Below, in pieces: positions 1 through 11,677 of a stretch of DNA of 64,000 nucleotides (the first letter of the stretch is position 1; each line of letters starts with the position of its first letter). The notes beneath the pieces were generated by a model. That model ran no database searches. It had not been told where the DNA came from and saw nothing but the letters and a program-made list of their open reading frames with translations. The stretch is from Ascidia mentula (Eukaryota > Chordata > Ascidiacea > Phlebobranchia > Ascidiidae), in the NCBI GenBank assembly GCA_947561715.1, contig OX387200.1, positions 6,450,501-6,514,500 on the forward strand, written 5' to 3'. A program made the translations under genes and the position numbers.

Positions 1-176
1 TTCTTGGAGTTGAAGTGCCCGACGTTCCGTTTCCAAGGAAAAACGTTAATTCTACGTTGTTCAAAGATGCCGCTGAAGAAAATCCAGTCATGATAAAAAT
101 GATTTTCGAAGCAAAAGTAGTTTTGTTTTTATTTTTTATTTTAGCAGTTGTACTGATTTTTTGGGTTCTGATGTGA
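1..176 (+). CDS. S1: last exon (partial) of an S-type sulfotransferase
   Basis: This is the 3' part of exon 4, cut by the window edge. The frame begins at base 3, reads LGVEVPDVPFPRKN and ends at TGA 174-176. The last 20 or so residues are strongly hydrophobic (VVLFLFFILAVVLIFWVLM) and follow an EAK triplet, the same tail-anchor layout as gene S2 at 10556-11677, to which it is closest. The PAPS-binding exons lie outside the window, so I cannot say whether the gene is intact. Confidence 0.8.
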   Translation, partial: LGVEVPDVPFPRKNVNSTLFKDAAEENPVMIKMIFEAKVVLFLFFILAVVLIFWVLM

Positions 177-947
177 TATACCCGTTTGTTGTAAGTTCGT
201 GTGGTTCAATGATGTACATGGAAGGTTTCAGTGTTGTTAGTTGCGCAACCGTAACAGTTGTTATTTTAACATTTCTTTTGAGTTTTGTGATATTTTATAA
301 TGATATATTTCTTTTGGCGAAATACCATAACACATTTTGGCAATACAAAACCACTGAACCCAACAAACCTGTAGGACAACCAAATTGTTTTTCATACCAG
401 ACCAGCTGACACATGATGGCATTTCACAATTGTGTAAAAGCAAGCATAACAATGCAAAGGAAACCACAACTTTTGTACTTAAAAATCAGTCCATTACAGT
501 ACTGCTTGCAAACTAATCAATCCACGTTCCATGTATGACTGCCATCCATCTTTGATACGTCACAACAAACTGTTTGAGAGCAAGTAGCTCCATCACGAGC
601 AGCAAAAAACAATGCAATTAGAAAATACAATGAAACATCTACCTTTGCAATTTTGAGATGTTGTCTTGCTTGGAAAGTTATACAACCAAAAGTGACCAGT
701 CAGCCTCTTACAGTGCTGCTGAGTTCTTGTAGAGCCCAATTTTTTTTTTCACTCTAAACGCAACTTTGTGAACCACTGTTCTGCATGACCTACATATGAT
801 AGATACACAACCGAAGTAGGAGATTTAGTCATTTGGCAACAAGCTAATTACCGGTACTCACCAGCTCCTACTAAGTGAACCATGCTGTGATGTAGTCAAA
901 TTTTATCAAACTTAGAAATCAACTACTTTAGATTAGAGAGCTGTAAT
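177..947. other. spacer S1 to L1
   Basis: No supportable gene. Much of it (roughly 340-940) is recognisably the same L-gene upstream sequence seen at 42780-43370 and 48880-49470, so it is duplicated promoter-side DNA of the L subtype. The small open frames here are not conserved between the copies. Confidence 0.6.
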
Positions 948-3064
948 ATGATGGTTATCGTGGCTGGATTTTGTAAAACGTGTTCCAAGTCACTGCACGA
1001 AGCGCTAGAAATTCTGGGTTACAGTGTTTTTGATTTTTTTGAAAATTGCTACTACCACGAAAACGAATGGAAAGAGGTTTTAACAATAGGGGGAAGTATT
1101 GGTTTGTTCAAAATGTGTGAGAATGTGGATGTGGTTGTCGACACACCGAGTTTCTATTTTTGGAAGGAAATTCACGAAGCATTTCCGGATGCCAAGGTAA
1201 TATGGTTCAGTCGTGTATATGCTTCATAGTAAGTTATGTATCAAGTTACAAACAATTATACTTCTCTGTGAGCTGCAGACAGATGGCAACTGTTTTGATC
1301 AATAAGGTCTCAGCAGTGCAGCTAATGCGACTATCAGACGACTTTTCTGACCAAACGGCCAAACAAAGACTTCCACTTTGTGGTGACGATACAATCACCG
1401 TCATCCGTTGGGCACCAAACTAGGTGCAACCTGACGGAGAAAACAAGGTGGAAACGCAATGGCTAAGCAATGCTCAATTATATGCGGTGTCAGGTCGTGT
1501 GTCACAATTAATATATGATCAGCAAAGTGGAGCCAATAATATGAATTGTGTAAGCTGCGTACAGATGACCACTGTTTTGAAGGTGTCATCACTTGATTAT
1601 ACTTATGTTCGAACAATTAACGTAGAATTTATTTCAATCAATTTCCAATTGCTCAAATGACGCAGATTATATTAACGATACGAGATGACGAGGAGGTATG
1701 GGTGAAAAGCTTTATTCGTCAACTAGCCACCGTGGACAACCACCTTCTATACACTGTGGCCAAAGTCATCACCCCTACTGGACGCAAGATAGCTGGTGTA
1801 ATCCGAAAAGCTCGTGAGATGCATGTTTTTTTTCTTTCCCAACCGGTGTTACGCGTGCCATTTGTGGTATGTGACAGCATTCCAGGTGGTACTCGTGCAA
1901 CTTTCCGCGGATATAATTCGAATTGAAAAATTGTAAGTGATCTCAAAATGTTTGTTACTTCATCCCCTAGGTAACTTTGTCACTCTCAACTGGGTGGTAC
2001 GCGTCGAAATAGTTTTACCTCCAAGTGGTACGCAACCACAAAAATGTTGGGAATTACTGCACTCAGTGAGGCATACAATGGCTTATGTACACAGATTATT
2101 ATTTGATGCAGATCGTGTTCAGTTCGGTGTTGAGATCGCACACAACTGCAGCAAGCATCCGATCAACGAAACTGTCCTTAAACAAAAATTCAGGCAACAC
2201 AACGCGGATGTATTGAAAGTACGGGTATATGTGTAAACGAATTTGTTCGTTTTGTTTTATGCATATTTTGTTGCTTTCTTTGTTTTCACTTTACGTCTAT
2301 GCACTTTAATTCATACATTTTTCTTAGTTGTTTTGCTGCACATTTAGTATATATCAGTATTTTTTTCACCTTTTCACAGTTTAATTTGGTACGCTGGAGC
2401 AGTCGTGTTTGCGTGGCAGACGTGTGGTACGTTGATTGGTTAAGGTACTGACGGGCGAAGTAATCAGTGGCAAGCCCTGCAGTTCTCTGGTGATGGCGCG
2501 CGGTGAGCACTTGTTGTTTTTATCAAGCCACCGTTTCGTGTGATGGACGGGTTTTGTAGCGCTGTGGTCTAATATAGACTGGTTGCTGGGCGCTATGAAG
2601 TGCTGTACTGCTGTATGTACGAGGCAAAACAAACGCTTTAATCGTTCTTAGCCTTCATTATAAGTTTTATCGTCTGTTCTTATCAACACAAATGTAGCCA
2701 CCAATGTGGTTGCACAACTCCAGGTCTTTGCGGTAGGCCGTCAATGCAGGGTAGCCTGCATGGGCGTTTACGGAAATGCACTAATTTCGGACACATATAG
2801 TGATTTTATTAAAGAGTACAAACACTTAACTGATAATGTTTGCTATAGAATGCGCCCAAGGACAAACTTTTGAAAACGTTTGAAAACCCTTTGTTCATTT
2901 CTTGGCCTCGAGGTTCCCGAGTTTTCGTTTCCGCGCAAAAAAGGCTGCCTTGATGGAGGAATATGCTGAGGAGAACGTTGTCAAGAGGCGGATGATGTTT
3001 GAAACAAAGATCGCGGCTTGCTTGGTTGCAATTTTTTTACTCACTTTTGCACATTTTCATCTAA
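948..3064 (+). pseudogene. L1: L-type sulfotransferase pseudogene
   Basis: Exons can still be traced at 948-1196, 1666-1813, 2112-2218 and about 2849-3064. Exon 1 is open but its PAPS loop reads KTCSKS instead of KTGTKS, and three bases are missing at GLFKMCENV, where intact copies have GLFREMYENV. Exon 2 is open and keeps RDDEEVW and the phase-1 donor. Exon 3 keeps KFRQHNADVLK but has a weak donor (GTACGG). Exon 4 lost part of the FRVQEGWEPL stretch and is out of frame afterwards, although the membrane tail is still recognisable. Intron 2 is 298 nt, against about 70 nt in L5 and L6. The damaged loop together with the exon 4 deletion makes a working enzyme unlikely. Confidence 0.85.
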
Positions 3065-4200
3065 CTTAGTTGTTGCAAAATCGAAAGAACCTCATTATCT
3101 TAACAATGCTCGTTTAGTGATTATAATTTCCACCAGCAGTATGGTAGCTGTTCTAACCCGACTAAGAAGGAAATAAATATTTTATAGCCAAAAATTTTTG
3201 CTGCGTTGGTCCATATTTTTTACATAATCTTTACAACAATGTTCTGTAATCTATGTTATCTGGTAAAAATGTAAGAAGACAAAAAAGCGGTTTCCTGTGG
3301 AAAAGTTATTGTTTGGTAAGCTAACTGTCCGCCTGGCAGCGTTTGCTGACGGTAAAAGAAAAACTTATTTGTTACGGGGGGAATCAGCTGATAACTGCTG
3401 AAACCACACAAGCTTGCTTTCAAGGCGTCCTGATAGAATATGTTTAGCTCTGTTGTAGATTTAGTCGGCTTTGTTTGGAAATTGAAAATAAGTTAGGATT
3501 GTTTTACCGCACATGTGTCTTATTTGGAGCATTGTTATGCTGGTAGAATGTCAAACGTATGAAGTTTTCAAATTATGAAATAAGATTAATTGCTGAGGAA
3601 GTAAAGTTTTCTTAATGCGTTTTTGGTAAAAAAAGGTTTGTTATATCGGAGGAATTAAATATTTAACTGTGTAAAAAAATGTCACTTGATTCAATTTTCG
3701 TGTGATATCAGTTAAATGATCTGTGTTAAAGTTCCTGTGGAAAACGAAGGTGCATTGCAAAAAGAGATTACATTGATGGTAGCTTATAAATTGGTGGCAA
3801 CTTAAGTTTATCATCGTAATTAGTTCCCTATAGTAATCATGCATGTTTATTCTGTTGCCTTCGAAATCTACTTTATAAACCAACTTAAATTTATTACGCT
3901 TCTTCGATTGATTATTGGGTTGAAACAATATAAGAATACTAAACTGTTTGTATTTCCGGTGAAATATCAACAAATACACTGCACATTTTGTTGAAAATGA
4001 TTGTATATTTCTGATGTTCCGCCTGTAGGAACGACAAGACATCTTCGAGGAGAATAAAACAAACACAGTAGCGAACCCAAAGGCAAGGGAATTACGCGAC
4101 GAAAGGTACTAAGGGGCGCAACAGCTAAAACACGGTGGGACGTAAATCAATACAAAAGCATCAATCACGGGCGATCACATCTATCGTATTGAGTTCATTA
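3065..4200. other. spacer L1 to K1, M gene missing
   Basis: No supportable gene. Bases 3100-3640 match the spacer that lies between L exon 4 and the M gene elsewhere (28000-28700, 36600-37300), but the M gene that should follow is absent; sequence resumes with K-upstream DNA after about 4080. A 141-codon minus-strand frame at 3641-4066 looks like chance. Confidence 0.55.
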
Positions 4201-4399
4201 CGTTTACAGGCTTCGCAGTCCAGATATTGCTGTCTAGATGGATCGGCCACTTTTTCCGGACAAGTTGGAGCGAGATCTGTAAAATCAAGCTCATTACCCT
4301 TGGCTAACCAGACCCAATACGCTCTATCAACTGAGCTACAGAAAAAGTAGCTGATCTATGTAGGCAGCCATACCTGGACCCCCAAGCCTGAAAACCTAA
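4201..4399. repeat. foldback element with tRNA-like core (upstream of K1)
   Basis: The left arm (4201-4250, CAGGCTTCGCAGTCCAGATA...) and right arm (about 4347-4399, ...CCCCCAAGCCTGAAAACCTA) are diverged inverted copies. Between them, read on the minus strand, is TAGCTCAGTTGATAGAGC, a good tRNA A-box with a pairing D-stem, followed by a degenerate remainder. A second copy in the same position relative to a K gene is at 45531-45729. Confidence 0.65.
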
Positions 4400-4826
4400 T
4401 GATGGTTTATTTTATAAAAGTTTTCTGCAATTATAATAAATAAAAAGTAAATGGTCACGAGAGCCGTGGGTATAAATGGTGTGGAATTTTCCTTTTCATC
4501 GTACACTGCTGTTGGAGGATATACAATGCCTCAACAGTTATATACTTATTGTTTGCTACGAAATTCGGAATATAAATACATAAAGATTATCAAATATTAA
4601 TACGATGTTAATTATCGCGTTTGTGTGTCAAAGGCATTGTTGAAACTAATAGGCTGATGATTTCGCCTTCCAAAGCATTTTATTCGTCGCAGCGCATCGT
4701 GAAAGCCAATTTCATTGTCATGAATTTGTAAACTTTTTTACTTGACTATTGTCAATTATTAACGCAGACAACATTTATTGCTGGCCGAATATCTGCAACG
4801 TCAACGTCAGAGCAAGGGCAGACGAT
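4400..4826. other. K1 upstream region
   Basis: The K-gene 5' flank contains the block AGAGCAAGGGCAGACGAT directly before the start codon, shared by all K genes. The reading frame stays open upstream of the ATG to 4749, so an N-terminal extension cannot be excluded, but the family start matches the MK(I/V)IVAG methionine. A proximal promoter should lie here; I see no unambiguous TATA box. Confidence 0.4.
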
Positions 4827-6463
4827 ATGAAAATCATTGTAGCCGGATTGTGTAAAACAGGCACCAAGTCTATGAACGCAGCTTTAACAAAACTTGGATA
4901 TAATGTGTACGACTTTCTGGAACACGGTTACTACCATAACAAGGAATGGAAGGAGATATTTGAAACAGGCGGAAGCAATGAAATTTTTCAGAATATGTAC
5001 AAAGACATAGATGCAGTTGTTGATGGTCCGGTGAACTACCTCTGGGAACTAATCTACGAAGCATTTCCCGATGCCAAAGTACGAAAAAATAAAAATTATT
5101 AACATGTTACAATAAGTATAGACAACTGATATTGCAGGTACCATGAGGTAGTATATAGTCACGCAGACATGTCTACAGGCCGAATAGAAATTGGCTCTGT
5201 GTTTCAAAGCTAAGGTTTCCATTTTATGTTGTTAAGATATGTATTTGATTAAACTGGAGTTAAATATCAACGCATTTCACGAAACGCAGAAATTTTTCAT
5301 GCAAACGAATGATTAACATGATCGCCCCACTTCGCAGGTCCTTATATGGCGATCACAGCTATGGTATCGCGATCATTAGGTTTACTGGCTTCACAGCCCA
5401 AGCATTGTAGTCTAGCTGGATCAGCCACTTGTGCCTGGTTAGCCCAGGGCCGTGAGTTCAAACCTCAACGGAAGCTATTTAAAATCTGGTTTTAACATGT
5501 CAGAAAAATGTGGTTGATCCTGCTAGGCTTCGCAGCCTTACAAACCTTTTTCATTAAATATGATAATGCAGTGATAAACCGAGACAATATTATGTTTACA
5601 TTTGTTCAGATCATTTTGATGACACGAGATGAAGATGCGTGGTACAGGAGCGTCCTACACCAAATGCGCGAAATGAACGAATGGTCTCTTTTCAGATTGG
5701 CGAGCATTATCACCCCAGCAGGGAGATCATATCACACTCACATGTCGAAAACCAGTAAAACATATAGTTAATGCTTTAGTATTTTGCTTTGAAATCTAAC
5801 TGGTAATTATTGGCTGTAGTGTTGGTGGGCTTTTCAATACCTATAACTTCAGCCTTGATAGGCCTCAAGACCATTGAAAGAATATCGCGACTTAAGTTTC
5901 GACAACACAACTGTTACGTTCAACATGTAAGTGTTACAATGAATATTTTCCACGAATTTGCGGCTTGCGCACAGCTGTCTGTAACTTGGCGCTCATATTT
6001 TGAACATATTTGAAAGTATCCCGCTTACTGTGTTATCATATATAGCAATTAATAACAGACATTTACTTTCAATGCTCAAAAGAGGTTTAAAGTGAAACGC
6101 AAGAATGTATTTGCTTTCCGTGTTTTCCATGTTATGGTCGTGGTGATTTGTGCGCACAATCCCAGTGAGTTTTGTTTTCGTCTTAATCGTTTAATTGAGT
6201 CCCCGGTCACTTGTATGTCGCAGAGAGTCCCAAAAGACAAACTTCTGGTTATGGACATTAAGGACGGTTGGGAACCGCTTTGCAAGTTTCTGGGTGCTAA
6301 AAAACCCAACACTCCATTTCCACACAAGAATATTGGGGGAAAAGCATTCGAGGAGGCAGCAGAAAACCCAGCAATGCTTCAAATGATACGAGAGCTTTAT
6401 ATTGTCTTTGCTTTGGCAACTGCACTTGTATCGCTTGGCATCTTTTGGTTACTGTTGTGGTAG
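4827..6463 (+). CDS. K1: K-type tail-anchored sulfotransferase, intact
   Basis: Exons are 4827-5078, 5610-5754, 5820-5926 and 6224-6463, all with GT-AG boundaries and no stop, giving 247 aa. By family knowledge it should transfer sulfate from PAPS to an unknown acceptor. Key parts: residues 10-15 KTGTKS (5'-phosphosulfate loop), His37 in YYHNKEW, D66-x-P68, R90 and S98 in RDEDAWYRS (the same R-to-S spacing as the 3'-phosphate loop of cytosolic SULTs), RQHN in exon 3, and GWEPLC at 183-188. Residues 226-247 are a membrane helix ending at the last codon, and there is no signal peptide, so I infer tail insertion with the domain facing the cytosol. AATAAA lies at 6559-6564. It differs from sister genes at YLWELIYEAF and AKKPNTPF. 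A foldback element fills part of intron 1. Acceptor substrate unknown. Confidence 0.88.
5376..5547. repeat. foldback element, intron 1 of K1
   Basis: The left arm starts TTAGGTTTACTGGCTTCACA and includes TCTAGCTGGATCAGCCAC; the right arm includes GGTTGATCCTGCTAGG and CTTCGCAGCCTTACAAACC. The core reads GCCGTGAGTTCAAACCTCA, which resembles a tRNA T-arm with its B-box. Its place in intron 1 is shared by K2, K3, K4, K6, K7, K8, K9 and K10. Confidence 0.7.
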
Positions 6464-6955
6464 ATTTTAAAATGACAAAGACTATGCTAAGTTTGATGCA
6501 GAAAAGCATGTTTTTCTGCGGCCGAAGAAGTTACATAATAATGCCAGTTGTTTTTACTAATAAAACTATGAAATTAATAGTAGGTCGTAATTTCATTACA
6601 AAAAGGTCGTATTTCAAATAGTGCAATTTCTAAAAGGTATTCAAAACGTAATTTCAATATAAGTTACAATCTGTACCTGGTACGCTCGCTTACACCATCG
6701 GAAATGTCAGAAGCAATAAACAACATAAAAGTATTTTGTCTGAAATTTCTATTTCAATGTAGCCTGGTGTTGAGATTGAGCTTGTGTGGAAGAAAGTTAA
6801 ACAAGGTTTGCAGCAATTCACCGCCATGTCTCAGTCTGCAAATAAACGTGTATTGCATTTTTCAATACACGTTAATCGCAACAAGCAAGTTCTAATCCAT
6901 GTCGGAAGCGATACTGAAAACATTTTATCACATATACACCAGCTGTTACGCAAAG
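6464..6955. other. K1 3' flank with conserved open frame
   Basis: The K 3' region contains a poly(A) signal, then a block (about 6690-6955) repeated after most K genes. In several copies it keeps one frame open, with the shared words WKKVK.GLQQF, SIHVNRN and LIHVGS (16819-17145, 23032-23298, 47890-48186, 59776-60081). The copies differ mostly at amino-acid-changing sites, so I treat it as flank of the decayed R gene rather than as a gene. Confidence 0.45.
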
Positions 6956-7497
6956 ATGAAAATTGTCGTGACCTTGATGCCAAAAACCGCCACAAAATCA
7001 TTGAATTCGGTAAGTTAACTTGGTTATGGGGTCTTCTACTTTCTTGAGTACGTTTACTTTCACGATAAGGAGTGAAAAAAGATGTTTGAAACGGGCGAAA
7101 TCGTCAAGTTATTGTTTTGAGGAATATATCAAAATGGTGATGTGGTCATTGACACTCTTGATAATTTGTTTCGAAAACAAACTTTTCAGGTCTTTCAGGC
7201 TCCAAGAGAGGTTTAGGCGTGGCTGTTTAATTTAACATATGTTTGGTTCTGTTATCTTATTTGTCCTTTTTAAGATTACTCTCCAATATCGCGAAATACC
7301 CCCAACAATCGTCACCACGTTTCATGAAGTTCGTTTCTGCACTTTGTGATTTGCCTTGACTTAAATCAACCACTTGTTTTGGTCAGTTATTTGGCGTTAA
7401 TGGCATTTCTTACCCACGTTTGGAGCAAGAGAACTTCAACTGGTGGTGTAGTTGCGCGCATTCGGTTCCTACAACACAACTTCTACGTTCTAACTGT
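6956..7497 (+). pseudogene. R1: relic sulfotransferase
   Basis: Exon 1 begins MKIVVTLMPKTATKS (6956 on), the PAPS loop of the family with TGTKS changed to TATKS, followed after a gap by FLEYVYFHDKE (7041 on), then stops and a decayed GIYQNGDVVIDT stretch to about 7175. An exon 3 remnant ends RIRFLQHNFYVLT at about 7497, directly before GTAATC, matching RLKFRQHNCYV of K genes. No exon 4 remnant is visible. The gene is far more eroded than the other pseudogenes, so the R type died early. Exact limits are approximate. Confidence 0.7.
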
Positions 7498-7830
7498 AAT
7501 CTAACTTAATATTTTTGACTTTCGTTCGTCTATTCCTTGAGGCATTAGTTAGCTATCAATAGAGGAAGCACAAATCGCATGGGTAATAATATTTTATCGA
7601 TAGCTACGAAAATAGGTTGCACAATTAATCCATCCACCAATAACTGGTCTTTACCGCTCTCACTGATACCCTTCTAAGATAATAAACGTCTCGAACATAT
7701 TTCGAAGGTATTGCTGTAGATACACATCGTCCTTTCACTACTTGTGTGTAGGTACTAAGTTTTTAACACAGAGAACATAAACTGCTAAAGAAAGTTCTGT
7801 AACGTCGGTGTCAGAGCAAGGGCAGACAAT
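7498..7830. other. spacer R1 to K2
   Basis: No gene. Parts resemble 18240-18410 and 60240-60360, which belong to the R-relic tail, and the last 150 bases resemble the flank before K10 (60960-61123). The relic exon 4 seen at those other loci is missing here. Confidence 0.5.
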
Positions 7831-8863
7831 ACGAAGATCATTGTTGCTGGATTGCCTAAAACAGGCACCAAGTCTATGAACGCTGCTTTGACAAAAGTTG
7901 GATACAATGTGTACGACTTTTCTGAACACGCTTACTGCCATAACAAGGAATGGAAGGAGATATTTGAAACAGACGGAAGCAATAAACTGTTCCAGAATAT
8001 GTACAAGGAAATAGATGTAGTTGTAGATACCCCGGCAAACTACTTCTGGGAACAAATCCACGAAGCATTTCCCGATGCCAAACTACGAAAAAATCAAAAT
8101 TAGTTACAAATTACAATAAGTATAGCCAACTGATATTGCAGGCACCATGTGGTAGTGGTCACGTATAGGCATGTCTGCAGGCCGATGTGAAATTGTCTCT
8201 GTGTTTCAAAGCTAAAAGGTTTCCATTTTATGTTGATAAGATATGTATTTGATTGAACAGGAATTATAATATCAAAGCATTTCACGAAACGCAGTAAAAT
8301 CATGCAAACGAATGATTGGCATTATCGCCCCACTGCGCAGGTCTTTACTTGGCGATCACAGCTATCGTATCGCGATCGTTAGGTTTACAGTCTTCGCAGT
8401 CCAGGCATTGAAGTCTAGCTTGATCAGCCACCTGGGCCTAGTTAGCCCAGGGTCGTGAGTTCAAACCACAACGGTAGCTATTTCAAATCTCGCTCCAACT
8501 TGTCAGAAAAAAGTGAATGATCCAGCTAGGCTGCGCAGCCTGAAATCCTATTTCACGAAATATGATTATGCAGTGATAAGACAATATTATGTTTATATTT
8601 GTTCAGATTATTTTGATGACACGAGAAGAAGATGCTTGGTACAGGAGCGTCTTACAACAAATACGCGAACTGAACGAATGGTCTCTTTTCCGATTGGCGA
8701 CCATCATCACACCAACAGGAAGATCATATCAAAGGCACACGTCGAAAGCCCGTAAAATTTGGTGGGCTTTTCATTACCTACAACTTTAGCCTTGAGAGAC
8801 CTCAAGTCCATTGAAAGAATATCGCGACTGAAGTTTCGACAACACAATTATTACGTTCAACAA
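7831..8863 (+). pseudogene. K2: K-type pseudogene, no start, donor or exon 4
   Basis: Exon 1 (7831-8082) is otherwise open with KTGTKS, but its initiation codon is ACG where every other K copy has ATG, and its donor after GATGCCAAA is CT instead of GT. Exon 2 is 8607-8751 (RDEEDAWYRS intact). Intron 2 is almost entirely deleted: its first bases GTAAAA run straight into exon 3 (about 8759-8863), so no acceptor remains and the frame breaks. Exon 3 keeps its donor at 8864, but no exon 4 follows; unrelated sequence begins within about 130 bases. These independent lesions indicate an old loss of function. Confidence 0.88.
8379..8550. repeat. foldback element, intron 1 of K2
   Basis: The arms TTAGGTTTACAGTCTTCGCA and GGCTGCGCAGCCTGAAATCCTA flank the core GGGTCGTGAGTTCAAACCACAA, which has a B-box-like GTTCAAAC. 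Same insertion context as in K1, so it predates the K duplications. Confidence 0.7.
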
Positions 8864-8869
8864 GTAAGT

Positions 8870-10555
8870 GTTGCAATGCATATTTTCCTCGAATTTGCGG
8901 CATGCGCACAGCTGTATCTTGGCGCTCATATTTGAACACGACAGAGTGGCTTTTGGTCAAAAGAGGTTTAAAGCTACCGACTGTAGGAATTTATATACAT
9001 ACGTCAAATTACAGCTTATTCAGAGGAAATTGACATTGATTTCGACTTGTTTCAGAATTTTCTTGATTGGGAGATGTTTAAAGTAGGTTTTACCAGGGAT
9101 TCTGGGGATATAGAAAGTTTTAGCTGACAACGCTTATAACATATACACTTGGTAGGGGTTTCCCGGTCCAAGAAATCATGCAATAAGCTGGATTGGTGCA
9201 AGATAAGCTATATAATTCGACAAATAGTTTTGCTAAAATTGGATTTGCTGATTTGTGACGATAAATGCTTTCGAGTTTCCAAACTTCAAGAAAAGTGTTG
9301 TTGTCAAACATCCACATAATAAAGAGGTTTTCATTATATCTCTACACTAATTTTCCAGACAAAGCAGTGTGAATATACCAAAAAGCACAATTCCTATGGT
9401 GAGGTCAACGGAATTGTTTTAGTCGACTTAAAGTGGCTTTCTCATGGCAAAAGAATGACCTCTGTAAAGTTGGTATCTGCTCACTGCCGAAAGTTCAAGC
9501 GTTAAGTCCAGTGAACTGATCTTTGTAAAGCTGGTATATGTTGGCTGACCACAGTTCAAGCGTTAAGTCCAGTGAAGCGTTACGTAGGTCAGCAAACATG
9601 TTTGCGCGAAGTTGCTGATCGCTGCAACTAGGGCAAGAACGGTGAAAACAAATCGGTATCGTATTTTATCGTAGATTAGGTTTGGTTCTGGTAAAAGAGG
9701 CCAACGTGCTATAGGTTTTGTGGTGCTCTGCTGCAGGAGCTATCATGCGAGGATTTACCTGTATTTGTAACAGGGTAATTGTTGGCGACCATGGATCAAG
9801 TAGGAAGTTTGAATTGTGCACCCTATACGTTAGCTCATGCAGTATTGTTGCTTGCATTTGACATGGATGATTTCAGCGCAAACAAACCTTTGTGCGCTCG
9901 ACCAAAATTTGCTCGCACCAACCTCGGTACCAAGTCATGCGTATCGATAAATGTTTGTGAAGTGATTTCAAGTATTTCCGATTCACTTATTTATCATAAA
10001 ACATTGCATTCAGGCGCCGTTGCGACAGGAAAACACTTGAGGTGATGCATGATTTCCGAGTCCTTAAAATAGTCTCTGGTTTACGTGTAGCAAACCAGAA
10101 AGCTAAACCACCTATGTTAAAGTAATTTTTAGTCGTTACTTATTCTGGTCATTGCTGCAAATATTAAGACTGGAAAACATATATATGTCTTGTAGCGCGC
10201 AAGCAGCGTTCAGTGGGCGCCAAACTTGTTTGTTTTCGCCCTACCCATTTATCAAATAGAAAAGCTGATCAATATTTTTGTCCAGGACAATTTCGGTTCG
10301 AAATCCGGTGCGCCAAAAAAACCCTGGTATCCACAGCAGCAGTGTGTTGAACAGCGAATCACAACTTTTCTTGTTGAAATATTGTGCAATGGATGGGGTG
10401 AAACAAATGAAATTAGGATGGAAAGTGACCTTTCACCGCCCCTGTATATCAGCACAGACTGACTTTAGAATTAACAACCTCATGTTTGGGTTTTAACAGC
10501 GGAGTTCACTAGGAAGTGAATGCCCTATTAAAAATTTGTTAATCACAAGCGCAAA
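8870..10555. other. unassigned spacer K2 to S2
   Basis: About 1.7 kb with no recognisable exon of the family. It replaces the lost K2 exon 4. It contains a tandemly duplicated segment (separate entry). The open frames at 9779-10045 and 10226-10462 show no family features. Any S2 promoter should lie in the last few hundred bases. Confidence 0.5.
9449..9580. repeat. direct duplication of about 65 bp
   Basis: Two adjacent diverged copies share TGTAAAG(T/C)TGGTAT followed by AGTTCAAGCGTTAAGTCCAG. The GTTCAAGC word recalls a tRNA B-box, but no arm pairing is visible. Nothing else in the window repeats it. Confidence 0.55.
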
Positions 10556-11677
10556 ATGAAAGTGATTGTAGCGGGCTTTAGCAAAACTGGAACCAAATCC
10601 ATGCATGCTGCTCTTAATGAACTTGGTTATAGTGTGTATGACTTCTTGGACCATGACTATTATCACAACAAGGAATGGATGGAAATCCTAACCACTGGTG
10701 GCAGTACTGAACTATTCAGAAAGATGTACGAGAATGTGGATGCTGTTGTTGGCAGGCCTGCGTTCTGCTTCTGGAAAGAAATACATGAAGCTTTTCCGGA
10801 GTCCAAGGTGATTAACGTTAGGAGTTTTTAAGTTGAAAGTTTTGAAAAGAAAATTATGATTGCAGATAATTTTGACAACACGTGACGAGCCGGAGTGGTT
10901 GAAAAGTTTTTTGCTCCAGACTCGCAGACTTGATGGGGAATGGATGTTGAAACTTGCCAAAACTTTCTCTCCAACAGGATACAAAGTTGCGAAGGTGAAT
11001 AAGCTCGAAGGTAAGATGCAGAAGCTTCACAAAATGAATTATCACTCCCTTTTCGCTTATGTTTCAACGGACTATTGTGGAGAATGATGTAAAGGAGATT
11101 TTTACCATGTAATTTACCATCTCGACGGCACAATGAATACATAACCTACTGTAATTTAAATTATTGTCCCAAGTGTTATAAAAGCGATCTATTGGTTTTC
11201 TGCAATACTTTTTCAGGCAGTGTCGCGTTCGGCGCATGGCTCCCCTTTAATTGGAGCGAGTTACAATTCAACGAGACGGTGCTAAGGATGAAATACAGGC
11301 AACACAACACGGATGTATTGCAGGTACCGATTTTAGTTCCAGGGTTTGGGAGACATATGTGGGCAACGTATATTAAATAGCGCATTGAGATTCGACTTTA
11401 CTCTAACAGTGTAACATATTTACTCTACAAGAACGCACCAAAAGACAAACTGCTGGTATTTCGAGTAAAAGAAGGATGGGATCCACTTTGCAAGTTTCTT
11501 GGTGTCGAAGTCCCCGATGTTCCATTTCCGCGAAGAAATGTAAATTCTACGTTGTTTGAAGATGCCTCACAAGAAAATCCCGTGATGATGAAAATGATTT
11601 TCGAAGCAAAGATTGTGTTGCTTTTGCTTGGTATGTTATCAGGAGCTTTACTAATATGTGTGGTGCTGGTTTTATAG
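10556..11677 (+). CDS. S2: S-type tail-anchored sulfotransferase, intact
   Basis: Exons are 10556-10807, 10866-11010, 11217-11323 and 11432-11677; phases are 0, 1 and 0, and the product is 249 aa. Intron 1 is only 58 nt, against about 500 nt in K genes. Seen: KTGTKS at 10-15, H37 in DYYHNKEW, G66 where K1 has Asp, R90 and S98 in RDEPEWLKS, AFGAWLPFNWS and YRQHNTDVLQ in exon 3, GWDPLC at 183-188, and a C-terminal hydrophobic helix at about 228-249 after EAK. The exon 2 donor was placed at GAAG|GTAAGA because it restores the frame and matches the K and M phase; GTGAAT 20 bases earlier is the alternative. AATAAA lies at 11808-11813. It is the only intact forward S gene here; S3 and S4 are inverted. 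Confidence 0.88.

Noticed and set aside
3641..4066. 141-codon minus-strand open frame, the longest single frame near 4 kb
   Set aside because: Low-complexity composition, no recognised domain, and the matching spacer at 45360-45440 lacks most of it. Likely chance.
9779..10045. 88-codon open frame in the K2-to-S2 spacer
   Set aside because: No family similarity, no conserved copy elsewhere and no splice context to join it to S2.
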